Notes under the pieces: generated by a model | Database searches by the model: none | Seen by the model: the letters and a program-made list of their open reading frames with translations, nothing else | What the model was told of the DNA's origin: nothing | Origin: Paraburkholderia phytofirmans PsJN | GTDB taxonomy: Bacteria; Pseudomonadota; Gammaproteobacteria; Burkholderiales; Burkholderiaceae | Assembly (NCBI RefSeq): GCF_000020125.1 | Contig: NC_010681.1 | Location: forward strand, 930,001-994,000 | Direction: 5' to 3' | DNA: 64,000 bases | Shown: piece by piece, positions 8,921 through 18,608 of the stretch | How the letters are laid out: the number at the start of each line of letters is the position of its first letter | Position numbering within the stretch: the stretch's first letter is position 1 | Translations under genes and position numbers: made by a program

Positions 8921-10375
8921 ATGACCTTACCTATCCGACCAAAAAATCAGCAACTTCTTCCACTGTCCGTCCCTTCTCTGATTCCTGCTGGACCCGTGCC
9001 TCGCAGGAAGTTCCTCGCGGGCCTCATCGCGGGTGCTGGGTCGATCGCACTTTCCGCGTGCGGTGGCGGCGGAAGCAGCGACTCGCCTGCGGCGGTAGCC
9101 AACGACGAGAGTGTCGCCAAAAGGGCCGGTTCAAGCGGTTTCACGGTAACGGCCCCAGCGGCCAACGCCTCTGTGTCCGGCACCATCACGGTGAGCGGCA
9201 CTGCCGGCACCACCTGGCACAACGTGGCCGTTTATGACCACGCCACGGTCGCCAAGATCGGCGCCGACACGACGCCTAGCAGCGGCAAATTTTCCATCCA
9301 GGTTGATACGACCAAATTGACGGTGGGCTCGCACCAGATCGACGTGGTGGCATTTTCCGTTGCGGCGGGACAAGCCGGCGGCACCAAGACCACACAGACC
9401 ATCACCATCAAGGTCACCCGGGCGACGTCCGGGTCGACTTCGGGTGCGCTGTTCTACGGCATGAATGGCCATCTTGCGTGGCCCGACGGTATCTATCACA
9501 CCATGTCGGCAGCGGCCCAACTAGCCTTGCTCAAGGATCTCGGCGTCACGAACTATCGCGTGGACGTTGCAGATGGCGGCATGGCTCAGACGGTAGCCAA
9601 CGCACTGACCGGCGCGTTCGCCGGCAGCGGCGTGGCCATCATGCCGTGTATTAACGCCGCTTCGACCGCCTATGATCAGAACGGTTCGGAATCGGCCGCC
9701 TACACATTGGGCTACAACCTTGGCGCCTCGATCGCCAAGCCGCTGAAAGGCCTTGTTAAGTATATCGAGTGTGGCAACGAACTCGACTCGGATGGCCTGG
9801 TTACGAACGGCGACGGGAGCAACACGAATAACTACAGTCCAGCGATCTGGCCGGCATTCCGCGGCGTCATTCGAGGCATGATCGACGGGGTGAAGGCAAT
9901 CGACCCGACGATCCAGTGCGGTGTCAACGTTGGTATCCCGCTTGCCTATCGCGCCCTGCAAATGCTTTGGAGCGGCATCACGCCTGATGGCTCCGTCAAC
10001 GGTGTTTCGGGTGCAGCCCCGGTCCGTTGGGACTACACAACGTTCCACTGGTATCAGAGTTCGGGCGATATCACTTGTGGTTGGCGAAATAACGCCTGCG
10101 TGAACGTACTGCAGATTCTGAAGGATTCTTTTAACTTGCCGATCTGGTTGACGGAATGGGGTTGGGAAGGCAGCCAGGTTACGCCGACGCAGCAAGCCAG
10201 CTATGTGACCCAGGCACTAACGGAGTACCGTTCGCTCAAGGATCAGTACAACATTCAGTCCGTCCAGATGTACTGCCTGATCGATCCTGACTTCGGTCTC
10301 ATACAGGCAGATGGCGTTACGAAAAATCCGTCGTACTCGGCGTTCAAGAAATTCGTGGCCGCCAATCCAGTCTGA
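8921..10375 (+). CDS. Lipoprotein glycoside hydrolase of clan GH-A with N-terminal Ig-like domain
   Basis: The 484-residue product has an N-terminal export signal, PRRKFLAGLIAGAG, with a twin arginine and a lipobox (LSAC, Cys near residue 46), followed by a Gly/Ser linker. An Ig-like beta domain (about 70-165) precedes a TIM-barrel catalytic domain. The probable acid/base glutamate is in IECGNELDSD near residue 286, and the nucleophile in WLTEWGWEG near residue 411. It is probably anchored in the outer membrane. It lies at the head of the EPS genes and is the same clan as the divergent PslG-like enzyme. Polymer cleavage during export or biofilm remodelling is an inference. Confidence 0.75.
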   Translation: MTLPIRPKNQQLLPLSVPSLIPAGPVPRRKFLAGLIAGAGSIALSACGGGGSSDSPAAVANDESVAKRAGSSGFTVTAPAANASVSGTITVSGTAGTTWHNVAVYDHATVAKIGADTTPSSGKFSIQVDTTKLTVGSHQIDVVAFSVAAGQAGGTKTTQTITIKVTRATSGSTSGALFYGMNGHLAWPDGIYHTMSAAAQLALLKDLGVTNYRVDVADGGMAQTVANALTGAFAGSGVAIMPCINAASTAYDQNGSESAAYTLGYNLGASIAKPLKGLVKYIECGNELDSDGLVTNGDGSNTNNYSPAIWPAFRGVIRGMIDGVKAIDPTIQCGVNVGIPLAYRALQMLWSGITPDGSVNGVSGAAPVRWDYTTFHWYQSSGDITCGWRNNACVNVLQILKDSFNLPIWLTEWGWEGSQVTPTQQASYVTQALTEYRSLKDQYNIQSVQMYCLIDPDFGLIQADGVTKNPSYSAFKKFVAANPV

Positions 10376-10416
10376 CCTGAGCCATCACGCCACCGTCCTG
10401 GTGTAACGAGCTCCCG

Positions 10417-10447
10417 CAGCCCGCGCGCTTCTTTAAGCCGCGGGCTG
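10417..10447 (+). terminator. Rho-independent terminator after the lipoprotein hydrolase
   Basis: CAGCCCGCG and CGCGGGCTG form a 9-bp GC-rich stem around a 13-base loop, followed by TTCTTCTTCT. It lies 42 bases after the hydrolase stop and separates that gene from the kinase operon. Confidence 0.8.
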
Positions 10448-10493
10448 TTCTTCTTCTGGCGGCAACCCGTCAGGCGGCGCGAATTGGGAGTCT

Positions 10494-10509
10494 TGTGCGG
10501 TAGGGCACA
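10494..10509. promoter_or_regulatory. Operator-like palindrome, EPS copy 2
   Basis: TGTGCGGTAGGGCACA has arms TGTGC and GCACA around a six-base spacer. It matches the core of the palindrome at 8744-8763 at 14 of 16 positions. It lies about 200 bases upstream of the Wzc-like gene, just past the preceding terminator, where a promoter for that operon would be expected. Confidence 0.5.
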
Positions 10510-10711
10510 GACGTTGTCGCTGCTGCGCCGCAATCTGTCAGGCGAGACCGGACTGCACCACCCCCTGCCAGCAACGACCCCTTGATCCCCACCCACGCGT
10601 GACGGATGCCTGATTCATTCTGATGCGCCATTCAATCGGCGAGGCGCGTCCCGGGAGAGGATTTGCCGGTCAGTAGTTCACTCCGGTTCCAACCAACAAG
10701 GAGTTCGTCGT

Positions 10712-13066
10712 ATGAATCCGAGTGTTTCCCGTACTCCGCCGATCGTGCTACAAAATAACGCTGACGCGTTCTCAGTGCATGAACTGGCACGGCAGATCGT
10801 AGACAACGTGTGGCTGGTCGCCGGCATTGTCGCGCTGGTCACCGGACTGGCCGCGCTCTACGCATTCGCGGCAACCCCGGTCTATTCCGCCGATGCGTTG
10901 GTCAAAGTGGATTTCCCTAAGCCCAATGCGCTCGGTGAAGCGTCAAAGGCGCAGGAGCAAGTGATTCCGCCCACACTCCCTACCGAAGCTGAGATTCAGA
11001 TTATCCAAAGCCGAAGCGTGATTGTGCCGGTGATCAAAAAGTTCAAGCAGGATACCTTAATAACTCCGAAGCGCGTTCCGCTTATCGGGGCTTTGATTCG
11101 GCCATTTGCCACACCGGGTTCACCGATGCCGGCACCCACTGGCTTGGGATCCTTTGCATGGGGTGGAGAGGAAGCGTCCGTGGGTTCGCTGACCGTACCG
11201 GCCCGGCTCGAAGACCAATCAATGACGTTGACCGCTCTTGCCGACGGCCGCTACCGTCTCGCCGATCAGAACCGACGAGTATTGCTAGTGGGCACGGCCG
11301 GCGTACCGTCCCAAGCAAACGGTGTTGCTCTCACGATGGATCGGCTCGTCGCGCGTCCCGGAACCGAGTTCACGCTTGTACGTTTAAGCGAAGCCAAGGC
11401 AATCGAACGTTTCCAGCATCAGTTGAAAGTTAGCGAGTCGGGTAAGGACACGGGCGTCGTGCAGATCGTCTACGAAAACACTGATCCGGAATTGGCCCGG
11501 GCGATCGCCAACGGCATCGCGCAAGGCTACATTGCTTCCCATATCGCGCAGCACCGCGCAGAGGCCCTCACGACCCGGGACTTTATCATTGGAGAGCTAC
11601 CGCAGCTTCGCGCCAACCTGACGCAGGCGGAGGCCGAACTGAGCCAGTACAAAACCGCATCGAGCTCGATGCAGGCGGGTACTGAAGCCGCGTCCTACCT
11701 CCAGGGAAGCATAGAGTTCGATCGCCAGATCGCGACGCTCAAGGTGCAAAAAGCGGCGTTAGAAAGTCACTTTGCGCCAAACTCGCGTGACGTGCAGACA
11801 GTCGTTAGCCAGCTCGCACTACTTCAAAATGCCAAGAGTGCGTTCGAAGCACGCTTCGACCAGTTGCCCGCATCCGAGCGTCGCTCGGCCGACCTCACGC
11901 GTAATGTCAAGGTGGCCGAAGATATCTATGTCGCGATGGTCAACAAGTCCAACGAACTTGCAGTGACGCAGGCCGGGACGCTTGGTAACGTACATATCAT
12001 CGACACCGCGTTGTTGCCCGTTGACCCTGTGAAACCCAAGCGCCCGCTGGTGATCGGCGTGGGCGCCGCAGGCGGTCTGATCGTGGCGTTTCTGTACATC
12101 TTTATCCGGCGCCTATGGTCTTCCTCGCTCGAGAATTCGGTGGTGGCCGAGCGACATCTGAACCTGCCTGTTTTTGGTCACGTGCTGTTCAGTGACGAGC
12201 AGGCCCGTTTGGATCGGGCGCAGAATTTGAACTTCCCGTCGGCGAAGAAAGGGCTTTCTGGCCGAGCACAGCAAACAGCGGACGAGAGGATAACCGGATC
12301 GCCGCCGAGATTGACCTATGGTGGATCTGCTCCGCAAGATCCCGTGCTGGCCGGCGGTCGCTTCCTGCTCGCCACCGATGGATATGACGACATGCCGCTG
12401 GAAGCATTGCGCAGCATACGTGCATCATTGCAACGGCAGATTCAGGACGCACCGAATAAAGTACTTGTCGTGACCGGCGCGACGCCCGGTACAGGCAAAA
12501 GCTTTATCTCGTCGAATCTGGCCGTCCTGAGCGCAGAGGCCGGCAAGCGGGTATTGCTGATCGACGGCGATATGCGCAGAGGCCATTTGGCCGCCATCAT
12601 GAAGCGAACCGGTACAGGTGGCCTCGCCGAAATTCTGAGTGGTGATGTCGATGCCGGTGCCGTCATTCAAAACACCGACGTTCATGGCCTGTCGTTCATC
12701 GCTGCCGGCCGGTATCCGCCCAATCCGTCCCGGTTGCTATCGACGCCTCGTATGCAACAGCTACTTGACCGTCTTGATGGACTGTATGACGTGATCATCA
12801 TCGACACACCGCCAGTACTGGCGGTTAGCGACGCAAACCTGATCGCCTCTCTCGCGGGGTCGACAGTGCTTGTGGTACGCCCGAACGCCCAGAGCGAACG
12901 AGAACTGGAGGGTGCCGCGCAGGGTCTGGACCGTGCCGGCGCGCGTCTGATCGGCATGATATTCAACGCGATGCCACGCCGGCGCAGCGAAAAACGCAGC
13001 TACAGCTATGCGGAGGCCTATTCCGCAGCAAGTACTCCGCCGCCGGCAGAGCATGGCGTTTCGTGA
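10712..13066 (+). CDS. Wzc-type polysaccharide co-polymerase / tyrosine autokinase
   Basis: This 784-residue inner-membrane protein has a Wzz-type co-polymerase region between two membrane helices (about residues 33-56 and 444-468), with a coiled-coil periplasmic stretch. A cytoplasmic BY-kinase domain follows. Walker A is GATPGTGKS near 590, Walker A' is LLIDGDMRRG near 616, and Walker B is VIIIDTPP near 696. The C-terminus carries a short tyrosine cluster (SYSYAEAY) for autophosphorylation. A good AAGGAG precedes the ATG. It would control EPS chain length and export. No cognate Wzb phosphatase or Wza channel is present in the window. Confidence 0.9.
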   Translation: MNPSVSRTPPIVLQNNADAFSVHELARQIVDNVWLVAGIVALVTGLAALYAFAATPVYSADALVKVDFPKPNALGEASKAQEQVIPPTLPTEAEIQIIQSRSVIVPVIKKFKQDTLITPKRVPLIGALIRPFATPGSPMPAPTGLGSFAWGGEEASVGSLTVPARLEDQSMTLTALADGRYRLADQNRRVLLVGTAGVPSQANGVALTMDRLVARPGTEFTLVRLSEAKAIERFQHQLKVSESGKDTGVVQIVYENTDPELARAIANGIAQGYIASHIAQHRAEALTTRDFIIGELPQLRANLTQAEAELSQYKTASSSMQAGTEAASYLQGSIEFDRQIATLKVQKAALESHFAPNSRDVQTVVSQLALLQNAKSAFEARFDQLPASERRSADLTRNVKVAEDIYVAMVNKSNELAVTQAGTLGNVHIIDTALLPVDPVKPKRPLVIGVGAAGGLIVAFLYIFIRRLWSSSLENSVVAERHLNLPVFGHVLFSDEQARLDRAQNLNFPSAKKGLSGRAQQTADERITGSPPRLTYGGSAPQDPVLAGGRFLLATDGYDDMPLEALRSIRASLQRQIQDAPNKVLVVTGATPGTGKSFISSNLAVLSAEAGKRVLLIDGDMRRGHLAAIMKRTGTGGLAEILSGDVDAGAVIQNTDVHGLSFIAAGRYPPNPSRLLSTPRMQQLLDRLDGLYDVIIIDTPPVLAVSDANLIASLAGSTVLVVRPNAQSERELEGAAQGLDRAGARLIGMIFNAMPRRRSEKRSYSYAEAYSAASTPPPAEHGVS

Positions 13067-14270
13067 TCGCGACCTGGCGGATGTTGCGCGCTCTTGCATT
13101 GAGAAAGCAATGTACTCCAGACTGATATCCGTGCTGTTCTACATGTTTTTTACCTGCGTGATTCTCAATCCACAGGTAGATGGAACCACGCTTTATTTTT
13201 ATATCGTGATTCCGTTTCTCGACCCGGACTTCTCTCGGTTTCTCGCCAGTACGGCGCGCCGCTGGGTCGGTCCGTTGCTGATTGCGGTTCTGGTAAGCGC
13301 GCTCACCTCACCTTCCGTGGCCGTGCGGGTTCTGTCGATCGGCATCTGCATCGGTTACCTGATGTACACGACAGTGCGACGCATTAGCTACCTTCATCCG
13401 TGGATGGTCATCAACATTGTGTTCGCGACCGTACAGTTTGCGATGTACTACGTCGATCGTGACTTTTCGTACCTGCTCGGACCAACGAATCTCTCACAGA
13501 TGATCTGGGGCGACAACGCGACAATGACGTACACGAATTTCTATGAGGTCTTCTTCTTTACGCGCGTCTCGGGATTCTCTCGCGAGGCGGGATTCTTCTC
13601 TTCGTTGCTGGCTGTGTCGCTTATCTTGCATCTTTTCAGCGATGCGCCCAATAAAAAGCTCATTGGTCTTTATCTCTTCGGTCTTTTCATCAGCTTCTCG
13701 AAGTCGTCAATGGTGCTTTTCCTTTTTGCAGCGGTCTATCCGTTTCGGGACAAATTGCGTTTGCTCCATCCGCTCCTGATAATGAGCGCTTACTATGCGG
13801 CTATGTCAGTGATTTCGGTATACCTTGCGTCCAATAACTTTTTCGGCTCGGACACGTTTGGCCACCGGTTGGCCGGCTACGCTTTCATGTTCGATGCTCG
13901 GCTGGAGGATATCGTTAAGGGTACCAGTGCTGCAGAAATCATGGCTCACTACAAATACCTTCCATACATCCGCTTGATCCAGGAGGACATGGCGCAGGGT
14001 GCTCTCTTTGGCGGTCTTCCCGCCACAATTGCGGAATTGGGGCTCTTCGGTGCTCTGGTCGTTCTCGCCGTGATCGCGTTTACAGCGAGCGACGGTTTCG
14101 TCATGATGATTTTCCTGTTTATCAGCGCGACTGTCAGCGTGACTACGGTCACTTCCTTCATTCCGCTAGCGTATTTGATTTGCTACTGGCCCCGATTCGC
14201 GGCATACAGCGCAAACCGTCTGGAAACTGCGGCTCAATTCCAGCCACTTCCACAGTATTGCAAGACATAA
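13053..14270 (+). CDS. Putative Wzy-like EPS polymerase (multi-pass membrane protein)
   Basis: The 405-residue product is almost entirely hydrophobic with roughly ten predicted membrane segments and a larger polar loop around residues 270-320. This is the topology of O-antigen/EPS polymerases, which have little sequence conservation. The start at 13053 lies inside the kinase gene (14-base overlap), so translation is probably coupled; ATG 13110 is an alternative. The position between a co-polymerase gene and the transferase/flippase genes fits a Wzy that joins repeat units at the periplasmic face. The call rests on topology and context only. Confidence 0.65.
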   Translation: MAFRDRDLADVARSCIEKAMYSRLISVLFYMFFTCVILNPQVDGTTLYFYIVIPFLDPDFSRFLASTARRWVGPLLIAVLVSALTSPSVAVRVLSIGICIGYLMYTTVRRISYLHPWMVINIVFATVQFAMYYVDRDFSYLLGPTNLSQMIWGDNATMTYTNFYEVFFFTRVSGFSREAGFFSSLLAVSLILHLFSDAPNKKLIGLYLFGLFISFSKSSMVLFLFAAVYPFRDKLRLLHPLLIMSAYYAAMSVISVYLASNNFFGSDTFGHRLAGYAFMFDARLEDIVKGTSAAEIMAHYKYLPYIRLIQEDMAQGALFGGLPATIAELGLFGALVVLAVIAFTASDGFVMMIFLFISATVSVTTVTSFIPLAYLICYWPRFAAYSANRLETAAQFQPLPQYCKT

Positions 14271-15029
14271 GTTAGCCTCGTTGAAACGACGAGAACGACA
14301 TTGCTGCGCGCCGCATTGTTATTGTGTTGATCTGTCCGCAGGTATGCGCGTTGCATTTCCGAAAAGTGCAGCAATTCGGGGTGCAAAGAGTGTCCGTCAG
14401 TTGTTGGCGCGGGCTCGCTGCCTTGAGTACGCAGGTACAGGCAGCCTAATCCCATTGTGCCCTGCCATTCACCGATCTCGCATGTGGCGCGGCGTCCAAT
14501 GTCACGACGGACACGTCTGTTATTTTGAAGAGCCTGCCACGGATTCACGCCGTCTGCTGCAAGAATGTCTGCCTGAATGTCCGAGTTGTGACGGGACAGC
14601 AAGCGCTCTGCGCTGAAGGCGCGGCGGCTGACGCGTACAGCCACGAGGTCATCCTCCCGGTGACCACGCCTGACGACGCGGAACTCAGTCGGCTCAGGAA
14701 CGGTCCCAATTCGCAACGCTGCACCGGCCGATCAGGCCGTCTTTTGTCGCGATGACGGTTTGCCGAACGGGCGCCCTTTACAACCGAGCGAGACCGCATC
14801 CCGTGCTTGAGCAGATCGCTGACACTGTTCTTTACCACCCGAAGTCCGAAAGCGGACCTCATAACAGAATACTGAATCAAAAATTCACGAGTCGTCTACA
14901 CCGGGATCAATTCGTGCTCGGTAATGGAGTCGCCATGTGAGTAAGTTGGTCGACGCAGTAGTTCTGAGACGTACGCGGAATTCCACTCCATGGCCCAACT
15001 ACGACGCATTACCTAACTAGCACTACGTA
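14271..15029. other. Gene-free stretch between the polymerase and hydrolase genes
   Basis: About 760 bases hold only short frames on both strands, none with a motif I recognise or a convincing ribosome site. The length is unusual inside an EPS operon and suggests a decayed gene, but I cannot name it. A transcript from upstream may or may not continue through to the hydrolase gene at 15030. Confidence 0.4.
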
Positions 15030-16925
15030 ATGAAACCAGTGATCTTTAATGGCCATTCTGGCTGGCTGCATCCCGCGGATGGTAATAACGGCGTCGTGCT
15101 TTGTAATCCCTTCGGGCACGAGGCACTGTGGCTGCATAGAGCGATGCGCGAATTGACAGATCGTCTGGTTGCGCGCGGCGTTCCGGTTTTACGTTTCGAT
15201 TACCGTGGTACCGGTGACTCCATTGATGGCCAAACTTTGTTGCGACCCTCCGAATGGGCCGACGAAGTTCTGGAGGCAATCGCCTATCTGAAAAGTGTGA
15301 CCGCCGTTGAACAAGTTTCCCTGGCGGGCTTTCGCTTGGGGGCAACGGTTGCAGCTCTGGCCGCGCGCAGGTGCGACATCAAATCCATCGCAATGCTCGC
15401 GCCGGTCCGGTCACTCCGTCTATTCCTGCGCGAGATGAACGCTCTGCAGCGCATATGGTTAGAGGGTGCATGCGTCGGACAAGATGAGGTCACGCCGCCG
15501 GGGGCACGGGATTTTATGGGGCACAGAGTCAGTGCAGAGGCCTTGGAAACGATCGGCAGCCTAGACCTATGCGACGAGCCTATGTTGCCAGCGCAACGTA
15601 TCCTGATCGCTCATAGTGGTCAGCCCGACGGCAGTCGTACACTCAGTGCACATTACGAACTCAACGGCGCCTTCGTAGAGTCGGTGGATTTCGAAAATTA
15701 CGCGCAGTTACTACAGACTTCGTGGCTGTCCGAGCTTCCGGAAACACTCCTGAACAAGGTGGCGGATTGGTTGTCGACGGACGTAGAGCCGTGTGTCCAT
15801 GCGCCGAAGGCGACGGTCGATGCAAATCCCGTTCTTGTCACGGCGTCTGCAATTGAATACCCACTGCAACTGCGGGAAAGGGGTATCTTCTCCGTCCTTT
15901 GCGAACCTGCAACGCGGAGCCCGACGGATGAGCCACCGCCTGTGCTGCTCATTGCTAACACGGCCGCGACTCATCACGTGGGGGATGGCCGCTTTGGTGT
16001 GGAACTAAGCCGCGCGCTTGCAGACCGCGGGTTTGCGTCGCTGCGCGTCGACGCCCGAGGGCTGGGCGACAGTCATTACGCGGCGAGCGGCCACCCTGGG
16101 CAAACGGTCCTCGATGCGATAGGCGCCGATCTGTCCTGGGCGGCCGACTGGTTGATTGAACGCGGTTACCGGGATATTGTCGTTTTCGGAATTTGTTCGG
16201 GGGCATACACGGCGTTGCAAGCGACGAGACTTAATCGTGCTCGTGCCGTGCGCGGTCTCGTCATGGTCAATCCGTCCGCCTTTGTTCTGCCGGACGGATG
16301 CACGATGCAAGGCGCGGCCGAGCGGAGGTTGGGATCGCCGCGGACGTACTTGCGTAGTTTGATGCGGGTCGAGAAGTGGATGGAGGTTATGCGTGGCAAC
16401 GCGCGACTCGGACTTGCTTTGCGCACGATCTGGCGACACGCGGCGGCGCATGCCCAGGATCTCGCGGCCGCATGGAGCGGTGAAAAACTCTGCCCACCGA
16501 CAGACAGATCCAAGGTTCGCGCATTATTTCAGCGCCTGGATGCGACCGGTGTTCATGTTCGTCTGCTCTTTAGCGCTCAAGACCATAGCATCGGCCAATT
16601 TCACCTGCACTTTGGCATGCACGGACGCCTCATGGAAAAGCTCGCAAGGGCACAAGCGTCTATTGTAAGCAATATGGACCACGAGGTACTGAGCCGGATT
16701 GCGAGACAAAATGTGACGGCCGTCTGCGAGGAGGTTCTTCGCACAACGCATCTCGCAGCCGCTGCTAACGGAAAAGTTACAACCGTCGTTAGGAAAAGGG
16801 GCGGCCCTCCAATCGAGGAGTACTCGCCCCCTGCCGACACCAGCGCGACAAAAGCGAGGTCGCGAATTGCAAACCGTAAATCGCCACTGTCGCCGACTTC
16901 CCGCCGGACAAAAGACTCGGCGTGA
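15030..16925 (+). CDS. Tandem alpha/beta-hydrolase-fold protein of the EPS locus
   Basis: The 631-residue protein has two alpha/beta-hydrolase domains in series. The first (about 1-250) has FDYRGTGDS near residue 55 and the nucleophile elbow as AGFRLGA near 98, so the usual Ser is Arg and this half is probably inactive. The second (about 270-580) has DARGLGDS near 340 and an elbow GICSGAY near 390, with Cys at the nucleophile position. A basic Ser/Arg-rich tail ends the protein. Related proteins occur in EPS loci and may transfer or remove acyl groups. The exact reaction is unknown. Confidence 0.7.
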   Translation: MKPVIFNGHSGWLHPADGNNGVVLCNPFGHEALWLHRAMRELTDRLVARGVPVLRFDYRGTGDSIDGQTLLRPSEWADEVLEAIAYLKSVTAVEQVSLAGFRLGATVAALAARRCDIKSIAMLAPVRSLRLFLREMNALQRIWLEGACVGQDEVTPPGARDFMGHRVSAEALETIGSLDLCDEPMLPAQRILIAHSGQPDGSRTLSAHYELNGAFVESVDFENYAQLLQTSWLSELPETLLNKVADWLSTDVEPCVHAPKATVDANPVLVTASAIEYPLQLRERGIFSVLCEPATRSPTDEPPPVLLIANTAATHHVGDGRFGVELSRALADRGFASLRVDARGLGDSHYAASGHPGQTVLDAIGADLSWAADWLIERGYRDIVVFGICSGAYTALQATRLNRARAVRGLVMVNPSAFVLPDGCTMQGAAERRLGSPRTYLRSLMRVEKWMEVMRGNARLGLALRTIWRHAAAHAQDLAAAWSGEKLCPPTDRSKVRALFQRLDATGVHVRLLFSAQDHSIGQFHLHFGMHGRLMEKLARAQASIVSNMDHEVLSRIARQNVTAVCEEVLRTTHLAAAANGKVTTVVRKRGGPPIEEYSPPADTSATKARSRIANRKSPLSPTSRRTKDSA

Positions 16926-17235
16926 CAGGGCGCCGTGTGCGCTGGTGAATCTCGTCGACTCGCGCTTTACTGCGATGGTGTCGATCATTTCAAAAACTTG
17001 CAGCAGACAAGCCAATTCTGTCGTGGCTAAATTTGCAGCACGACGGCTATGCGCTGGGCGTCCGCAATCTCCCGGCAGGGAGGATTTTGCTTGCGCACTC
17101 GCCACTACCGGCCCGTTGCGCAAACTTCACGGCTCGGATCCACCGTGCGATTACGAACATACGTTTCGCATATGAACCTGTACTCTCGCTTGTTGGAGCG
17201 CGCGGCGCTTGGCGAACCTTGACGGGTATAAACGC
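16926..17235. other. Intergenic spacer before the first GT4 gene
   Basis: About 310 bases separate the tandem hydrolase from the GT4 start at 17236. I see no terminator hairpin with a T tract, no clear promoter and no gene. The frame of the GT4 gene extends to 17209 but the methionine at 17236 aligns with the family start. Confidence 0.4.
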
Positions 17236-18408
17236 ATGCAGAAATACAGAGTCTTGGTGATCAACGATTTCGTGCAAAAGGGTGGTGCCGAAGTGGTATA
17301 CCGGCAGTCCGCTGACCTTTTGCGAGCTATGGCCGGTGTGGAAGTCGAATGCTTTCATGCCAGCCGTATCGATGAGAACTCGTCGTTGCTTTCCAAGTCG
17401 TGGAACGTGGCCGCAGCACGCGCGCTCAAGAAGATGCTTGCCGGCTATCGTCCCAACAGGATTCTCGTTCACAACTATCACAATGCTTTGTCGGCATCGG
17501 TGTTGGGCGTGATAGCCCGATACAAGCGAGAGTTGGACTGCGCGACGTACATGACATGTCATGATTTTCATCTTGTGTATTACAACCCAACCTTGCACTA
17601 CGTGATGGGTGGCCGTGTAGAACAATTGACACTCGATGCGTTGCGGACTAGCCATGTACTGACCTTGCGTTCCAGCGCAAAAGGTGTGGTCCATGATTTC
17701 TTTTCGAAAGCATACTGGCACGCGGTGCGTGCAATACACAAGCCGGAGCGTATCTTCGATCGGATCATCTGTCCTAGCGACTTCATGCAGGAGGCGTTGC
17801 ACCGGAAGGGCATCGACAACACGGTAGTCCTTTACAATCCTTCCGCGGTCGCAGTAGTGAGCGAACCGGTAAGCGTCCTGGATCGTAAGGGCTTCAATAT
17901 TGCATTCGTCGGACGCGTCGCTCGTGAGAAGGGACTCGCGCAGTTTATCGAGCTGGCCGCATCGATCGATTTTTCACGTATTGAACGCATCGGTGTGTTT
18001 GGCGACGGCGCCGACCGCGAGGTGATCGAGCAACGATATGCACCTCTTATTGAGTCGGGAAAGCTTGTCTTCTTTGGTAACTTGCCGCAAGAGCAACTTT
18101 TTTCCAAATTAGGAGCTTTCGCCGATGCCATCGTGCTGCCCTCAGTCGGGGTGGAAGTGGCGCCGCTCGTTATTGTTGAAGCCGCGATGCTAGGCTTGCC
18201 CACGTTGATGCGTGAGGGCACGCATCGGCTGGATTTTGGCGACACAGTAGGCAGCAAGATAATGTATCGCGACGCCCCACAAAGCCTGCAAGCGGCGCTC
18301 GAGGAGCTTGCCGCGCATCTTGCAACACCGGAGAGACGGTACGACGTGAGTGAGTTCTTGCCTCAGTCCTACGCCGAGCGTTTGGCGAATATTATGCGTT
18401 TGACCTAG
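17236..18408 (+). CDS. GT4-family glycosyltransferase, copy 1
   Basis: The 390-residue product has the GT-B fold of retaining family 4 transferases. The N-terminal nucleotide-like half opens with VLVINDFVQKGGAEVVYRQ. The C-terminal donor-binding half carries FVGRVAREKGLAQFIELA near 228 and the E-x7-E-type segment VAPLVIVEAAMLGLP near 320. It would act at the cytoplasmic face, adding a sugar to the EPS lipid-linked repeat unit. A close paralogue with the same opening motif lies at 24930-26150. The sugar donor is not determinable. Confidence 0.85.
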   Translation: MQKYRVLVINDFVQKGGAEVVYRQSADLLRAMAGVEVECFHASRIDENSSLLSKSWNVAAARALKKMLAGYRPNRILVHNYHNALSASVLGVIARYKRELDCATYMTCHDFHLVYYNPTLHYVMGGRVEQLTLDALRTSHVLTLRSSAKGVVHDFFSKAYWHAVRAIHKPERIFDRIICPSDFMQEALHRKGIDNTVVLYNPSAVAVVSEPVSVLDRKGFNIAFVGRVAREKGLAQFIELAASIDFSRIERIGVFGDGADREVIEQRYAPLIESGKLVFFGNLPQEQLFSKLGAFADAIVLPSVGVEVAPLVIVEAAMLGLPTLMREGTHRLDFGDTVGSKIMYRDAPQSLQAALEELAAHLATPERRYDVSEFLPQSYAERLANIMRLT

Positions 18409-18608
18409 CCGATACGGTATGTGCCGGAGGACAGCACGCAAAAGCACGTATGGCAGGAAGTGGCCGACATTGACGGGAAATGATCGAGCGATGGCAGACG
18501 GAAGTGTTCAGTCAATCGTCGATGCGTGTGCTGCGAAGGACGCATTGGTAACCAGGCATTATTTCCTTCCCCTTTGAGCGACGATCTACAACCACGGGCA
18601 GACGCATT

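Noticed and set aside
14234..14880. Several 75-160 codon frames on both strands between the polymerase and hydrolase genes
   Set aside because: None has a ribosome site, family motif or consistent codon use; they overlap one another in all frames.
18420..18460. Third copy of the TGTGC...GCAC palindrome before wzx
   Set aside because: The spacer is eight rather than six bases and the right arm is incomplete.
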